46,808 bases of DNA from Candidatus Bathyarchaeota archaeon (GCA_016927895.1 JAFGLT010000033.1:1-46808); one strand, 5' to 3'; shown: positions 31,160-38,971, counted from the first letter of the stretch. Notes: generated by a model from the letters alone, not told the origin. Numbers and translations are program-made.

Positions 31160-32434
31160 CTATGCGTTTTCGGCTGATTTAACCCCGGGTAAAGTGGAAT
31201 TTCCCTGAGGCATAACCCACACCCTAGCCTGCGAGCCACCCGTCTTCAACGCTTCGCGTAAAGCATCGTTAACAGCTCGCGCCGTCTTTAACTTGAAAAC
31301 GCCGTTGGCGTAGTAATCTGGCAGTGAAGAAACCAGAATAATCTGGTGGCTTTTCAGCGCTTTCAGCAGGTAATACGCTTTGTGCCCGCCCAGCTCGAAG
31401 TGGCGCTTGACCTCGCGTTCCACTTTCTTCAAGTCCTCCATCCGCGTCATCCAATCATAAAAAACTTGGTTGCCATGGCCTTCAGGGCACTCAGCCACTA
31501 CGATTATGGTGCCTCCTCGCTTCGTCACTTCCAAAGCGTTATCCAGCGCTTTATACGCTTGATACAGGTTTATGTCCGCGGGGTAGCCTCCTGAGCTCAC
31601 CACTACGATGTCGGCTCTGCGGTCCACCGATACACGGTACATGTCATCCACAAGTTTGGTTGCTTCAAGAAACGCCTGCTCCAAATCGCCAGCAAACGCC
31701 TTCACGATTTCCCCTTTACCGTTAGTTACCACGTTAAGGATGAAATCCACTTTCGCCAGCCTAGCCGCTTCAGTCATGTCGTCATGAACCGGGTTGCCCT
31801 CTAAAGCTCCAGTCCGCGCGTTAGGGTCTAGAAGCATAGCGTGATTGTGACTGATGGTTTCTTTGCATGAAACGGCGGGCATAACGCTTTTGCGTCCACC
31901 CCCGTACCCAGCGTAATAGTGAAAGCCCACGTCGCCCACAAGCACCTTCACGTCCGCCTCAGCGAAAACTCTGTTCACACGCACGTTATTTCCGTGCTTG
32001 GTTTTGCCGACGGAAACCAAATCTTCTGCTTTACAGTCGTGGCTTATGGTTTTCACGCGGTTAAGAACTTCCTCGCCAACCAGCCGCGCCGCTTCTTCAG
32101 GCTTAACTGCCCTGTGGGTGCCGCAGCCAAAAATGACGGTGACGTTTTCGTCTTTGACGCCTGCAGCATTAAGCTCTGCAAGCACTGGCGGAAGCATAAT
32201 GTGGCTGGGAGTGCTTCGAGTGAAATCGTCCACGACAATAGCAACTTTATGCTCTGGCTGGGCAATTTCGCTTAGCCTTTTAGAACCTATGGGTTCGCGT
32301 AGTGCTCGTTCAATTTCAGCCTTCACGTCTTCGGCGCCAGCCACCTGTTTAGGTTCTATTGAGCCGAGAAGGTTTCGAGCTGGAATTCTAACACAAACAT
32401 CGCTTTTGCCGTAAGGAAGCCAAACATCTACCAT
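31160..32434 (-). CDS. larA: lactate racemase-like nickel-pincer enzyme (LarA/DUF2088)
   Basis: The 424 residues match LarA, which interconverts D- and L-lactate using a nickel pincer nucleotide tethered to lysine. Visible family residues are DDFTR (D70, R73), GCGTHR (H107), HYYAGYGGGRKSVMPA (H172; K182, the cofactor-bearing lysine), and SHNHAM (about 196-200). A C-terminal Rossmann-type domain follows from about 260. Homologues also act on malate or other 2-hydroxy acids, so the exact substrate is open. No larB, larC or larE genes for the cofactor are in this window. It is divergent from a PadR regulator. Confidence 0.85.
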   Translation of the reverse strand: MVDVWLPYGKSDVCVRIPARNLLGSIEPKQVAGAEDVKAEIERALREPIGSKRLSEIAQPEHKVAIVVDDFTRSTPSHIMLPPVLAELNAAGVKDENVTVIFGCGTHRAVKPEEAARLVGEEVLNRVKTISHDCKAEDLVSVGKTKHGNNVRVNRVFAEADVKVLVGDVGFHYYAGYGGGRKSVMPAVSCKETISHNHAMLLDPNARTGALEGNPVHDDMTEAARLAKVDFILNVVTNGKGEIVKAFAGDLEQAFLEATKLVDDMYRVSVDRRADIVVVSSGGYPADINLYQAYKALDNALEVTKRGGTIIVVAECPEGHGNQVFYDWMTRMEDLKKVEREVKRHFELGGHKAYYLLKALKSHQIILVSSLPDYYANGVFKLKTARAVNDALREALKTGGSQARVWVMPQGNSTLPGVKSAENA

Positions 32435-32751
32435 GGCAGATTCACACGGTTAATATTGAAAAAAAGAAGGCATGAAGCCGCTATTAAGCCTTATCAAAAA
32501 AGTTGTGACAAGAAGAAAAATAATGCACTGTATTTGGAAATTGCAGTCAGAATACTGAAGGTTCCTTTTTGATAGCTACTGAAAACAGCAGATTTTCAAT
32601 TGTACTTTAGCTAATCTGCTATGGAGGAACATAAAAAGAGTACTGAATCAGTATTTATGTTGCACATCAAATCCGAAGTTTTTATAAGTCATGATGTCGC
32701 CGACTTCTTGGACGCTTAAGAGTTGCAGAGAAAAGCACCTTAAGGGTTTAC
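32435..32751. promoter_or_regulatory. divergent control region between larA and the PadR gene
   Basis: The 317-bp gap has no gene I can support. AGCAGATT (32587-32594) and AATCTGCT (32613-32620) form an inverted repeat with an 18-base spacer. TACTGA-A-TCAGTA (32641-32653) is a 13-bp near-palindrome. A TTTTTATAAG box at 32678-32687 is the likely PadR promoter. The two symmetric sites lie upstream of that box, where a PadR dimer could act on both genes. A 32-codon frame from 32621 is probably chance because the TATA box lies inside it. Confidence 0.45.
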
Positions 32752-33096
32752 GTGAGAGTGTTCATCATGATACCGGAATTGAAGCCAACCGTGCAGGAAA
32801 GAAGTCTCAAGGCCTTCTTAGACCTAGCTATTCTCTGCGCTTTGACAGAACACCCCATGACGGGCTACGAAATAAACCGCCTTTTCCTCAAGAAACACAG
32901 AGTCTTTGTCAGTCACAGCACCATATACTCCAAGTTAACCTCTCTTGAAAGAAAAAGCTGGATAGAATGCGTCAAGAACAGCACCGGAAGAGTCTACGGA
33001 TTAACAGAAAAAGGAAAAGAAGCGGTCGCTGACATGGCAGACATAACAAGAGAAATTCAAACCGCCTTAAAACTCATACTGAAATGCCGCGGTTAA
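32752..33096 (+). CDS. PadR-family winged-helix regulator
   Basis: The 114 residues from GTG 32752 (ATG 32767 is an alternative) contain one PadR winged helix. It runs from FLDLAILCALTEHPMTGYEINRLF to HSTIYSKLTSLERKSWIE and GRVYGLTEKGKEAV. The C-terminal helix (MADITREIQTALKLIL) should mediate dimerisation. PadR regulators often repress neighbouring genes and bind small ligands. The divergent larA gene, with inverted repeats between, is the natural candidate target. Confidence 0.82.
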   Translation: MRVFIMIPELKPTVQERSLKAFLDLAILCALTEHPMTGYEINRLFLKKHRVFVSHSTIYSKLTSLERKSWIECVKNSTGRVYGLTEKGKEAVADMADITREIQTALKLILKCRG

Positions 33097-33144
33097 TCCA
33101 GCGAAATCAAGGACCTCGATTTACGAAGCGTTGCAGTCCCAAAT

Positions 33145-33639
33145 TTATTGTTTTTGAAGAACCATTTTTATGAATTCCATAGGCATCAAAGATTTCTTGG
33201 CGATTTCCTCCAGGCTTAACCCGTTCTTGTGTAATCTTAGAACAACACTCGCCATTGACTCTGCAAACTCAACAATATGGTTATCTGGGTCGTACACTCG
33301 GAAAACCCTTTGACCCCAAGGCTGCTCCACTATGGAATGAATAACCTTGACGCCTTCCTTCGTTAACCGTTCATACAAAGCGTCTACGTCGCCAGACTCA
33401 AAATAAACTTCAACATTGTTGCCCCCAGCCTTCACGCCCTGCGACTTACCTTGGAAAATCAAATTCAACGCGTAATCTCGCTCCCAAATGGCTAAGCCTC
33501 CTTCAAAACCAACATTCCGCCCAAAATCCATAACCACCTTTTGGCCGAGAACAGCACCATAGAAACGCTTCGACCTTTCAATATCCTCAACCAACAAAAC
33601 AACACTGTGAAAAGTCGGCTTCAAATTTACTTCACCCAT
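33145..33639 (-). CDS. VOC/glyoxalase-fold protein with extra C-terminal helices
   Basis: The protein has 164 residues from ATG 33639 (GAGGT 5 bases upstream; a GTG at 33660 would add seven). The fold is glyoxalase/VOC: FHSVVLLVEDIERSKRFYGAVLGQKV, then NVEVYFESGDVDALYERL and VYDPDNHIVEFAES, with His/Glu metal-site positions. The C-terminal 30 residues (VVLRLHKNGLSLEEIAKKSLMPMEFIKMVL) form a helix-turn-helix-like addition, which is unusual. It could be a glyoxalase, a dioxygenase relative or a binding protein. Confidence 0.8.
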   Translation of the reverse strand: MGEVNLKPTFHSVVLLVEDIERSKRFYGAVLGQKVVMDFGRNVGFEGGLAIWERDYALNLIFQGKSQGVKAGGNNVEVYFESGDVDALYERLTKEGVKVIHSIVEQPWGQRVFRVYDPDNHIVEFAESMASVVLRLHKNGLSLEEIAKKSLMPMEFIKMVLQKQ

Positions 33640-33660
33640 CCCCAACCTCACAAACAACAC

Positions 33661-34110
33661 AGCTGCACTGCCTAATCCTCAAGATAAACATTAAAATTTT
33701 TTGCACATATACACGCATGTTTTAGAAAAAACTGAACAAGACCACGTTCAAGGTCTCACCCTTTATATAAGACATAGGTAAACTCCGCAAGCAGGAAACA
33801 CCACACCAGCATATTTGCCGTCTATTAGGCTTCTAATAGTGCATGTATGCAGAAAAATATTGAGGGAATCTACTCGCATTGGCTGTTTTCAACGTCAATA
33901 GCATGTTGAAAAAACTAGGCGCGTATATTTGGTGCCAATTAGTAATTGTATGCAGAAAACGGGGAGGGGGTCTACCTGAAGTCGTTTCTATTGAGGCGGC
34001 ATAGCACCCCTTTAGATACGGGGCGTATTGTCTTACTTTTTTCAGCAAGTGGCCTTATTTTGTTGAAAATATGGTTGCCTGAAAAAGTGGTGAACCGAAG
34101 GGAGAAGCTG
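33661..34110. other. 450-bp gene-free stretch with repeated motifs
   Basis: No convincing gene is present. CTTTATATAAG at 33761-33771 is a strong TATA-like box. AGACATAGGTAAAC (33770-33783) is identical to a 14-mer at 36167-36180 and one base from another at 36769-36782. TGTATGCAGAAAA followed by GAGGG...TCTAC occurs near 33842 and again near 33945. A 64-codon frame (33946-34140) lacks a ribosome site and overlaps a converging gene. A promoter for an unseen RNA, or remnants of a mobile element, are possible. Confidence 0.4.
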
Positions 34111-34392
34111 TTAAACCTTTTCCATTTGGTAAAGGTCTAGGTCCAGGTCGATTTTCACTGTTTTCTCTGACTCAGGGTAATCTTCTAGATTGTAGAGTTC
34201 AGGCACCATTTTTTGCAGTCCTTTTCTTATTGGTTTAATTTCATTAGTGATTTGGGTGACTTCAATTGTGCTTTCTATTTCTGGGCTGGTTTGCACGCTG
34301 CAAACTGCGATCGTGTTTTCCTCGACGAGTTTTTTTGGCTCTTCCACGGTTAAGTGGCATTTGAGCGTGTCGTCAGGTGCGTGTTTAGTCAA
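34111..34392 (-). CDS. small acidic protein downstream of an RHH regulator
   Basis: The 93-residue frame starts with TTG 34392, eight bases after GGAGGA and overlapping the end of the RHH gene by 8 bp. A TTG at 34416 would overlap more and is less likely. The protein begins MTKHAPDDTLKCHLTVEEPKKLVEE and ends with an acidic KIDLDLDLYQMEKV. It is predicted alpha/beta and soluble. The overlap suggests co-translation with the regulator, which may indicate a paired function. No family is recognised. Confidence 0.6.
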   Translation of the reverse strand: MTKHAPDDTLKCHLTVEEPKKLVEENTIAVCSVQTSPEIESTIEVTQITNEIKPIRKGLQKMVPELYNLEDYPESEKTVKIDLDLDLYQMEKV

Positions 34393-34540
34393 CGCCTTTT
34401 CTCCTCCATACTTCAACGCTGATCATGTCGCGGATGGCTACGCGTATGGCTTCAGCTCTGTTTGGGTAGAACCTTTCGTCCACAAGCTGGTCTAAAGCTT
34501 TTATGTATGTTTCGGGTAAGTATAGGGTGATTAGTTTCAT
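34385..34540 (-). CDS. ribbon-helix-helix (CopG/MetJ-like) regulator
   Basis: The 51 residues read MKLITLYLPETYIKALDQLV, then FYPNRAEAIRVAIRDMI. This is the beta-strand plus two helices of an RHH DNA-binding dimer, with Asn-Arg at the turn (PNRAEAIR). It starts at ATG 34540 and overlaps the next gene by 8 bp. RHH proteins of this type are common in archaea near ftsZ and other cell-cycle genes, but here the partner is a short unknown protein. It probably regulates its own operon. Confidence 0.8.
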   Translation of the reverse strand: MKLITLYLPETYIKALDQLVDERFYPNRAEAIRVAIRDMISVEVWRRKGVD

Positions 34541-34748
34541 GGTTGTCTTCTCCCTCGGTGAAATATGAAAATGATGGTTATCAGTTATACACCTATATGT
34601 TATGATGTAAATATGTGGTGAGCATGTTCGTGCCTTAGTTTATAAGTGTTGCAAGGGGCATGTTACAGCTTCTTGTAAATTCCAGTGGAAAGCAACCCCT
34701 ATGTTTTTATTTCTTGTTGAAGCATCTAATGTACTGCGATGAAGAATT

Positions 34749-36035
34749 ATGCACGTTTTCGTGAAGAGCTACGGGTGCTCTGCAAATCTAGCTGACGGCG
34801 AAGTTCTCGAAGGTTGTATAGCTGAAGCAGGCTACACGCTGGTTGATTCCGTCTCAGACGCAGACGTGGTAATTTACAACACATGCGCCGTGAAGGGTCC
34901 AACTGAAAACCGTGCAATAGCCGCTTTGAAGCGTGCTCCGAAGGATAAGAAGCTGATTGTCGCTGGATGCTTGCCTCTAATCAATTTTGAAAGGTTGCGC
35001 CGCGAAGTGCGTTTTGACGGGGTTATTGGACCAGCTGTTGGAGGTGAAATTGTAGATGTTGTCAGCCGGGTGTTGGCAGGTGAAAAAGTTGTGGCTTTGG
35101 ATGGAGCGTTGTCGGCGAAGCCGGGGTTGGGTTTGCCGCGTTTAAGGTCGAATCCTGTGGTAAGTGTGGTTCCTGTAAGTTACGGTTGCTTAGGCTCTTG
35201 CGCTTACTGCTGTGTTGTTTCTGCTAGGGGACGCTTGCGCAGTTACACAGTGAGCGAGATTACTGAACGCGTGCGGAAGGATTTAATTGCGGGTGCAAAG
35301 GAGTTTTGGGTTACTTCGCAGGACATGGCGTGCTACGGAAGAGACAACGGTACGAACCTTGCGGAGCTGCTTAAGGCCTTAGCAGATGTTGAAGGCGATT
35401 TTCGGGTTCGCGTTGGCATGATGACGCCAAATCTGGTGACAGACATCTTGAATGATTTGGTTGAGGCTTTTAGGAGCAGTAAGGTTTTCAAGTTTGTGCA
35501 TTTGCCTGTGCAGAGTGGTGACGACTTGGTTTTGCGGGGTATGAATCGTTTTTATACGGTTCAGGGTTTCAGGGAGGTTGTGGATTCATTTCGCGGTGTT
35601 TTTCCTAAGGTTACGGTTGCCACGGATGTTATTTGTGGTTTTCCCGGTGAAACCAGAGAAGCCTTCGAGAACACGCTGAAGCTAATCGGTGAAGTGAAGC
35701 CTGACATTGTTAATGTTTCAAAGTTTTTTGCCAGACCTGGAACAGTAGCAGCTGAGATGCGTGTTGGGGTTGTGGAGCCAGCTGAGATTAAGCGGAGAAG
35801 CAGTGAAGCGGCTAAGCTGGTTAGGCAGGTGTCTTTGGAGCGGAACAGGCGTTGGCTGGGCTGGCGTGGAGACGTGTTGGTGGATGAGAAGGGAAAAGTG
35901 CCTGGTTCGTGGATAGGCAGAAACTTGGCATACAAGCCTGTAACCTTGAAAAGTTCAGAAAACCTTCTTGGCAAAACGTTGCATGTTAAAGTTGTGAAAG
36001 CCTTTTCCACTTATCTCGCAGGAAAAGCCGAGTAA
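34749..36035 (+). CDS. MiaB-like radical SAM tRNA methylthiotransferase (CDKAL1/e-MtaB type)
   Basis: The 428 residues should add a methylthio group to tRNA, probably to t6A37 as in the archaeal/eukaryotic branch. The N-terminal domain has three cluster cysteines (C10, C46, C74: KSYGC, YNTC, AGCLP). The radical SAM motif is SYGCLGSCAYC (C147, C151, C154). A TRAM-type domain with the RRWLGWRGDVLVDEKG region ends the protein (about 365-428). The archaeal sub-branch is inferred from context. ATG 34749 follows a TTTATAAG box near 34640. It is monocistronic. Confidence 0.9.
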   Translation: MHVFVKSYGCSANLADGEVLEGCIAEAGYTLVDSVSDADVVIYNTCAVKGPTENRAIAALKRAPKDKKLIVAGCLPLINFERLRREVRFDGVIGPAVGGEIVDVVSRVLAGEKVVALDGALSAKPGLGLPRLRSNPVVSVVPVSYGCLGSCAYCCVVSARGRLRSYTVSEITERVRKDLIAGAKEFWVTSQDMACYGRDNGTNLAELLKALADVEGDFRVRVGMMTPNLVTDILNDLVEAFRSSKVFKFVHLPVQSGDDLVLRGMNRFYTVQGFREVVDSFRGVFPKVTVATDVICGFPGETREAFENTLKLIGEVKPDIVNVSKFFARPGTVAAEMRVGVVEPAEIKRRSSEAAKLVRQVSLERNRRWLGWRGDVLVDEKGKVPGSWIGRNLAYKPVTLKSSENLLGKTLHVKVVKAFSTYLAGKAE

Positions 36036-36133
36036 GACGTGGTGATTTGTTGCGAATTTTTGTCTATAACCCCCTTTATATAGTAACTGTTTAAAGGAAA
36101 CGGTTGTTCTAAAGGGGGCAGCCTTTGGGGGGT

Positions 36134-36242
36134 GAAAGCACAGGTATTCTTCAACTCATACCCTATAGACATAGGTAAACATAAAACAAGCGCTTGTCAA
36201 TATTTTTTGAGTCAAGAAATTCTTACAAGAACGCTTTTACAG
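36134..36242 (+). repeat. duplicated leader element, copy A
   Basis: This element lies upstream of the DUF5752-like gene. It aligns with 36733-36865 over GAAAGCAC(A/G)GGTATT, ACTCA, AGA(C/T)ATAGGTAAACATAAA, GCTTGTCAA, AGTCAAGAAA and AACGCTTTTACAG. ACAAGCGCTTGT inside it is a perfect 12-bp palindrome. A 14-base core also occurs at 33770. It is read through by a long frame, but the ribosome site and TTG start at 36333 show that the true gene begins later, so this segment is non-coding leader. Confidence 0.7.
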
Positions 36243-36332
36243 TTGAAGCTAATTGGTATTAGTTGGTGCTGTTATGAGGAGAAAGGCATAGCGCACCAAT
36301 ATCGTTTCAAAAGTTATTTGGGAGGAATTGTA

Positions 36333-36689
36333 TTGTCTAAAAGAGAAACAGTTTTTAGAAAAGTTGTTAATAAGACGCTTGCTTCACAGATTCTGAGAAC
36401 AGTTCATAATCATGAAGGTTTTTGGTTTTGCAGGGCTCCAGGAGAATATACAGGAAAGAACGCCATGAGCCTAAACGAATTTGCAAAAACGCTACAGGTG
36501 ATAGAAGTTCAGTCAGTAGATTTTCATTTTAGTCGGGGAGACTTCCGCAGATGGATACAGTTTATTCTTGGTGATGTTGCCCTTTCGTCTAGAATAAATA
36601 GGATTCCTCAGGATACACGAGGCGAGCAACTCAGAAGCGCCCTAATCAAAACTGTTAACGAACGGATTATTGAGCTGAAAAAGATTTAG
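36333..36689 (+). CDS. DUF5752-like protein
   Basis: The 118 residues begin at TTG 36333, with GGGAGGAA about 6 bases before. The upstream in-frame stretch from 36132 has coding-unlike sequence, falls in the repeated leader, and is left out. The body GFWFCRAPGEYTGKNAMSLNEFAKTLQVIEVQSVDFHFSRGDFRRWI is typical of the archaeal DUF5752 family: a small alpha/beta domain with a conserved Arg-Gly-Asp-Phe and Trp. Function is not known. The C-terminus (TVNERIIELKK) is helical. Confidence 0.75.
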   Translation: MSKRETVFRKVVNKTLASQILRTVHNHEGFWFCRAPGEYTGKNAMSLNEFAKTLQVIEVQSVDFHFSRGDFRRWIQFILGDVALSSRINRIPQDTRGEQLRSALIKTVNERIIELKKI

Positions 36690-36732
36690 CATATTTGCAA
36701 ATTGCAGTACGCACAGGTTTCTGATCTGCCAA

Positions 36733-36865
36733 GAAAGCACGGGTATTATACTTTAACTCACACTCTACAGATATAGGTAAACATAAACACGTGTGCTTGT
36801 CAAGTAAGCTTGACTAACGCTGTTTCTGATTAAGTCAAGAAACTTTGACAAAAACGCTTTTACAG
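36733..36865 (+). repeat. duplicated leader element, copy B
   Basis: This second copy starts 43 bp after the DUF5752-like gene and ends 36 bp before the beta-helix gene start at 36902. Compared with copy A it has an extra segment of about 24 bases in the middle, which contains GTCAAG-TAAG-CTTGAC, a 6-bp stem with a 4-base loop. Ends and core are conserved (ATAGGTAAACATAAA, ACGCTTTTACAG). It is outside any supported gene and probably acts as promoter or leader RNA. Confidence 0.7.
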
Positions 36866-36901
36866 CATAAGCAGCCAATGTTAATCGTGGAATATAAAGC
36901 A

Positions 36902-38272
36902 ATGAACGATTTGGTGCTCATAAAAAGAAAAGCATCAGCGCTAACGGTTATCCTTGTAGTCCTGTGTTCACTAGCAGTTCTAAGTTGTAACATAACAATG
37001 GCAAATGCCTCCTTCCACATCGCCCAAGACGGTCACGTCGCTGGCACCGACAAGATACGCCGTAACGGCGACGTATACACTTTCACTGGTAATATTGATA
37101 TGGATATTAGGGTAGAAAAAAGCAACATCATAATTGATGGAGCAGGCTTCAAACTCGTAAAAGGTGGGTGTGCAGGAAACTGGGGGATTAAGTTTTCGTT
37201 CGATGTGCACGATGTCACCATTAAAAACTTAATAATAACTGGTTTTGGCTGCGGTATTTCGATGACGGGTTCAGGCAACACAGTGACTGGATGCACAATA
37301 ATAGACTGTTATACGGGCATTTTGCTAGAAGGAGCCAATGATAATACTATCACGGATAACAAATTTGTAAACACCAGCATTCGCTTCGATGATTCATCAA
37401 ACAATAGACTTAGGAATAACAAGCTTGAAAACGCTGGGATAGGCACTTCGTGGCAAAATATTTACAACGATGTTGATACTTCAAATACAATTGACGGAAA
37501 ACCAGTATATTACTTGGTAAATCAGCATGATTTAGTTATAAGTCCAGTTAATTATCCGGAAATCGGCTGCCTTATCTTAATAGGTTGTACAGGCATAACA
37601 ATTAAAGATATAGCCTTCTCCATCCAAACCACAAATGGCGGGGTTACTATAACGTATACAAGTGACTCAATGGTAATCAACAATACTTTCACCGACCTTT
37701 GGCGAGGCATAACAATCTATGACTGTAGCGATATGACGGTTTTGGGTAATTTTATCGTGAACAATGAAATAGGAATCGCCATCCATGGGCAAAGCCATGC
37801 GCACAACTCACGCATCAATATAACAAGAAATCATATTGAAAATAACGAGATGGGCATTTCTCTTATGGGGTCAGACCTAAACATCTATCACAACAACTTC
37901 ATTAATAATACACAGCACGCTTATGATACGATATGGCACCCATTGAACTTTGTCAATGCTGTTACGTATGTCTGGGATGATGGCAAGCAAGGCAACTTTT
38001 GGAGTGACCATAACACCACCGATGCTGACGACGACGGCGTTGCCGACACACCCTACGTAATCAATAAACGGGGGAACAACACTGATCGATATCCGCTTAT
38101 GGAACCTGTTCAAATAGAAGTTAATCTTCCTGTAGAGCCAGAACCTACGCCTTCTCCGGCAGAACCCAATTACGGTGCAGAGCTACTTCAACTTATCGCC
38201 GCTGCCTCAGTTGCCTCAATTGCCATAACTACCATAGCCTTAATCATCTACTTCAAGAAACGCAAACAATAA
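36902..38272 (+). CDS. NosD-like beta-helix surface protein (second copy)
   Basis: The protein has 456 residues from ATG 36902, chosen because it directly precedes a signal anchor (MNDLVLIKRKASALTVILVV, to about 32). TTG 36845 lies in the repeated leader. The start of the mature part, ASFHIAQDGHVAGTDKI, parallels the other beta-helix protein, as does RVEKSNIIIDGAG. Beta-helix coils follow (about 70-370). A Pro/Glu-rich linker (PVEPEPTPSPAEP) leads to a C-terminal membrane helix and KKRKQ. An N-terminal region and fold are shared with 1161-2750, but the anchor differs in type. Confidence 0.8.
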   Translation: MNDLVLIKRKASALTVILVVLCSLAVLSCNITMANASFHIAQDGHVAGTDKIRRNGDVYTFTGNIDMDIRVEKSNIIIDGAGFKLVKGGCAGNWGIKFSFDVHDVTIKNLIITGFGCGISMTGSGNTVTGCTIIDCYTGILLEGANDNTITDNKFVNTSIRFDDSSNNRLRNNKLENAGIGTSWQNIYNDVDTSNTIDGKPVYYLVNQHDLVISPVNYPEIGCLILIGCTGITIKDIAFSIQTTNGGVTITYTSDSMVINNTFTDLWRGITIYDCSDMTVLGNFIVNNEIGIAIHGQSHAHNSRINITRNHIENNEMGISLMGSDLNIYHNNFINNTQHAYDTIWHPLNFVNAVTYVWDDGKQGNFWSDHNTTDADDDGVADTPYVINKRGNNTDRYPLMEPVQIEVNLPVEPEPTPSPAEPNYGAELLQLIAAASVASIAITTIALIIYFKKRKQ

Positions 38273-38442
38273 TACAATGTTTGATATTTCTTTTTCTAAA
38301 AACTTCCTTTAATCTAAAGCGTGTTTTCTTCAAGTTTATTTTATAAACAAAAAATTTAATGGGGATTAGATGATAAAATAGCTCTGGAAAAATGCGTTAT
38401 GTTATTCATGGGGATAACTGCCGCATTTGGAGAGTTTAAAAA

Positions 38443-38931
38443 ATGAGGCATGGTTTGGGTTCTGAACATCCGCTTTGCGACAGATTTCAGCTTCTCATGT
38501 TGCTTTCGTTTTTTGTTGTATGGGGAATCGATATGCTATGCTTTTTTGTATGGGGGTATTCAAATGTCTTTGTTCAAGCAATTACGTATCCACTGCTTTT
38601 AGCAGGAACAGCAGTATTCGTATGTCTAAGTTTTTATCTCGTATCAAAATCTCATAAAGCAGTACTAGAACAAGTCGTAGACCCGCCTAAACTGGTTGAT
38701 TCAGGCGTGTACGCTTGGGTAAGGCATCCAATGTATCTAGGTACCCTGCTCTTCTGCTTAGCCTTTCTATTCATCAGCATCTCACTCGTTTCAATCGGAA
38801 TCTGGATAACTTTCTTCATCTTCTACGACAGAATGGCAACATACGAGGAACAAAGCTTAATCAAGATATTAGGAGAGCCATACACGACTTACCAAAAACG
38901 CGTCTCCAAATGGCTTCCCGGAGTATGGTAA
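38443..38931 (+). CDS. ICMT/PEMT-like membrane methyltransferase, copy 1
   Basis: The 162 residues are an integral membrane protein with four or five helices. The C-terminal half carries the isoprenylcysteine carboxyl methyltransferase-like core: SGVYAWVRHPMYLG (RHPxY, SAM site), then helices and ATYEEQSLIKILGEPYTTYQKRVSKWLPG (the E-x-x-L...F/Y-G-x-x-Y-x-x-Y-x-x-V ending). In archaea the substrate may be an isoprenoid or lipid rather than a CaaX protein. It starts at ATG 38443 and is followed by a homologue after 40 bp, probably one transcript. Confidence 0.82.
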   Translation: MRHGLGSEHPLCDRFQLLMLLSFFVVWGIDMLCFFVWGYSNVFVQAITYPLLLAGTAVFVCLSFYLVSKSHKAVLEQVVDPPKLVDSGVYAWVRHPMYLGTLLFCLAFLFISISLVSIGIWITFFIFYDRMATYEEQSLIKILGEPYTTYQKRVSKWLPGVW

Positions 38932-38971
38932 ATTGACGAAATTATTTTTACTTAAGTTGAGGAACGAATAA

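Noticed and set aside
32621-32719. 32-codon frame starting ATGGAGGAAC
   Set aside because: The PadR TATA-like box lies inside it, so it is more likely control sequence than coding.
33946-34140. 64-codon plus-strand frame
   Set aside because: It has no ribosome site, overlaps a converging gene by 30 bases, and its N-terminus is part of a duplicated non-coding motif.
34385-34540. RHH gene as the usual partner of ftsZ
   Set aside because: No ftsZ follows; the downstream gene is a short unknown protein, so this context cannot be claimed.
36132-36332. In-frame extension of the DUF5752-like gene from GTG 36132
   Set aside because: It runs through the repeated leader element, has coding-unlike composition, and a strong GGGAGGAA ribosome site precedes TTG 36333.
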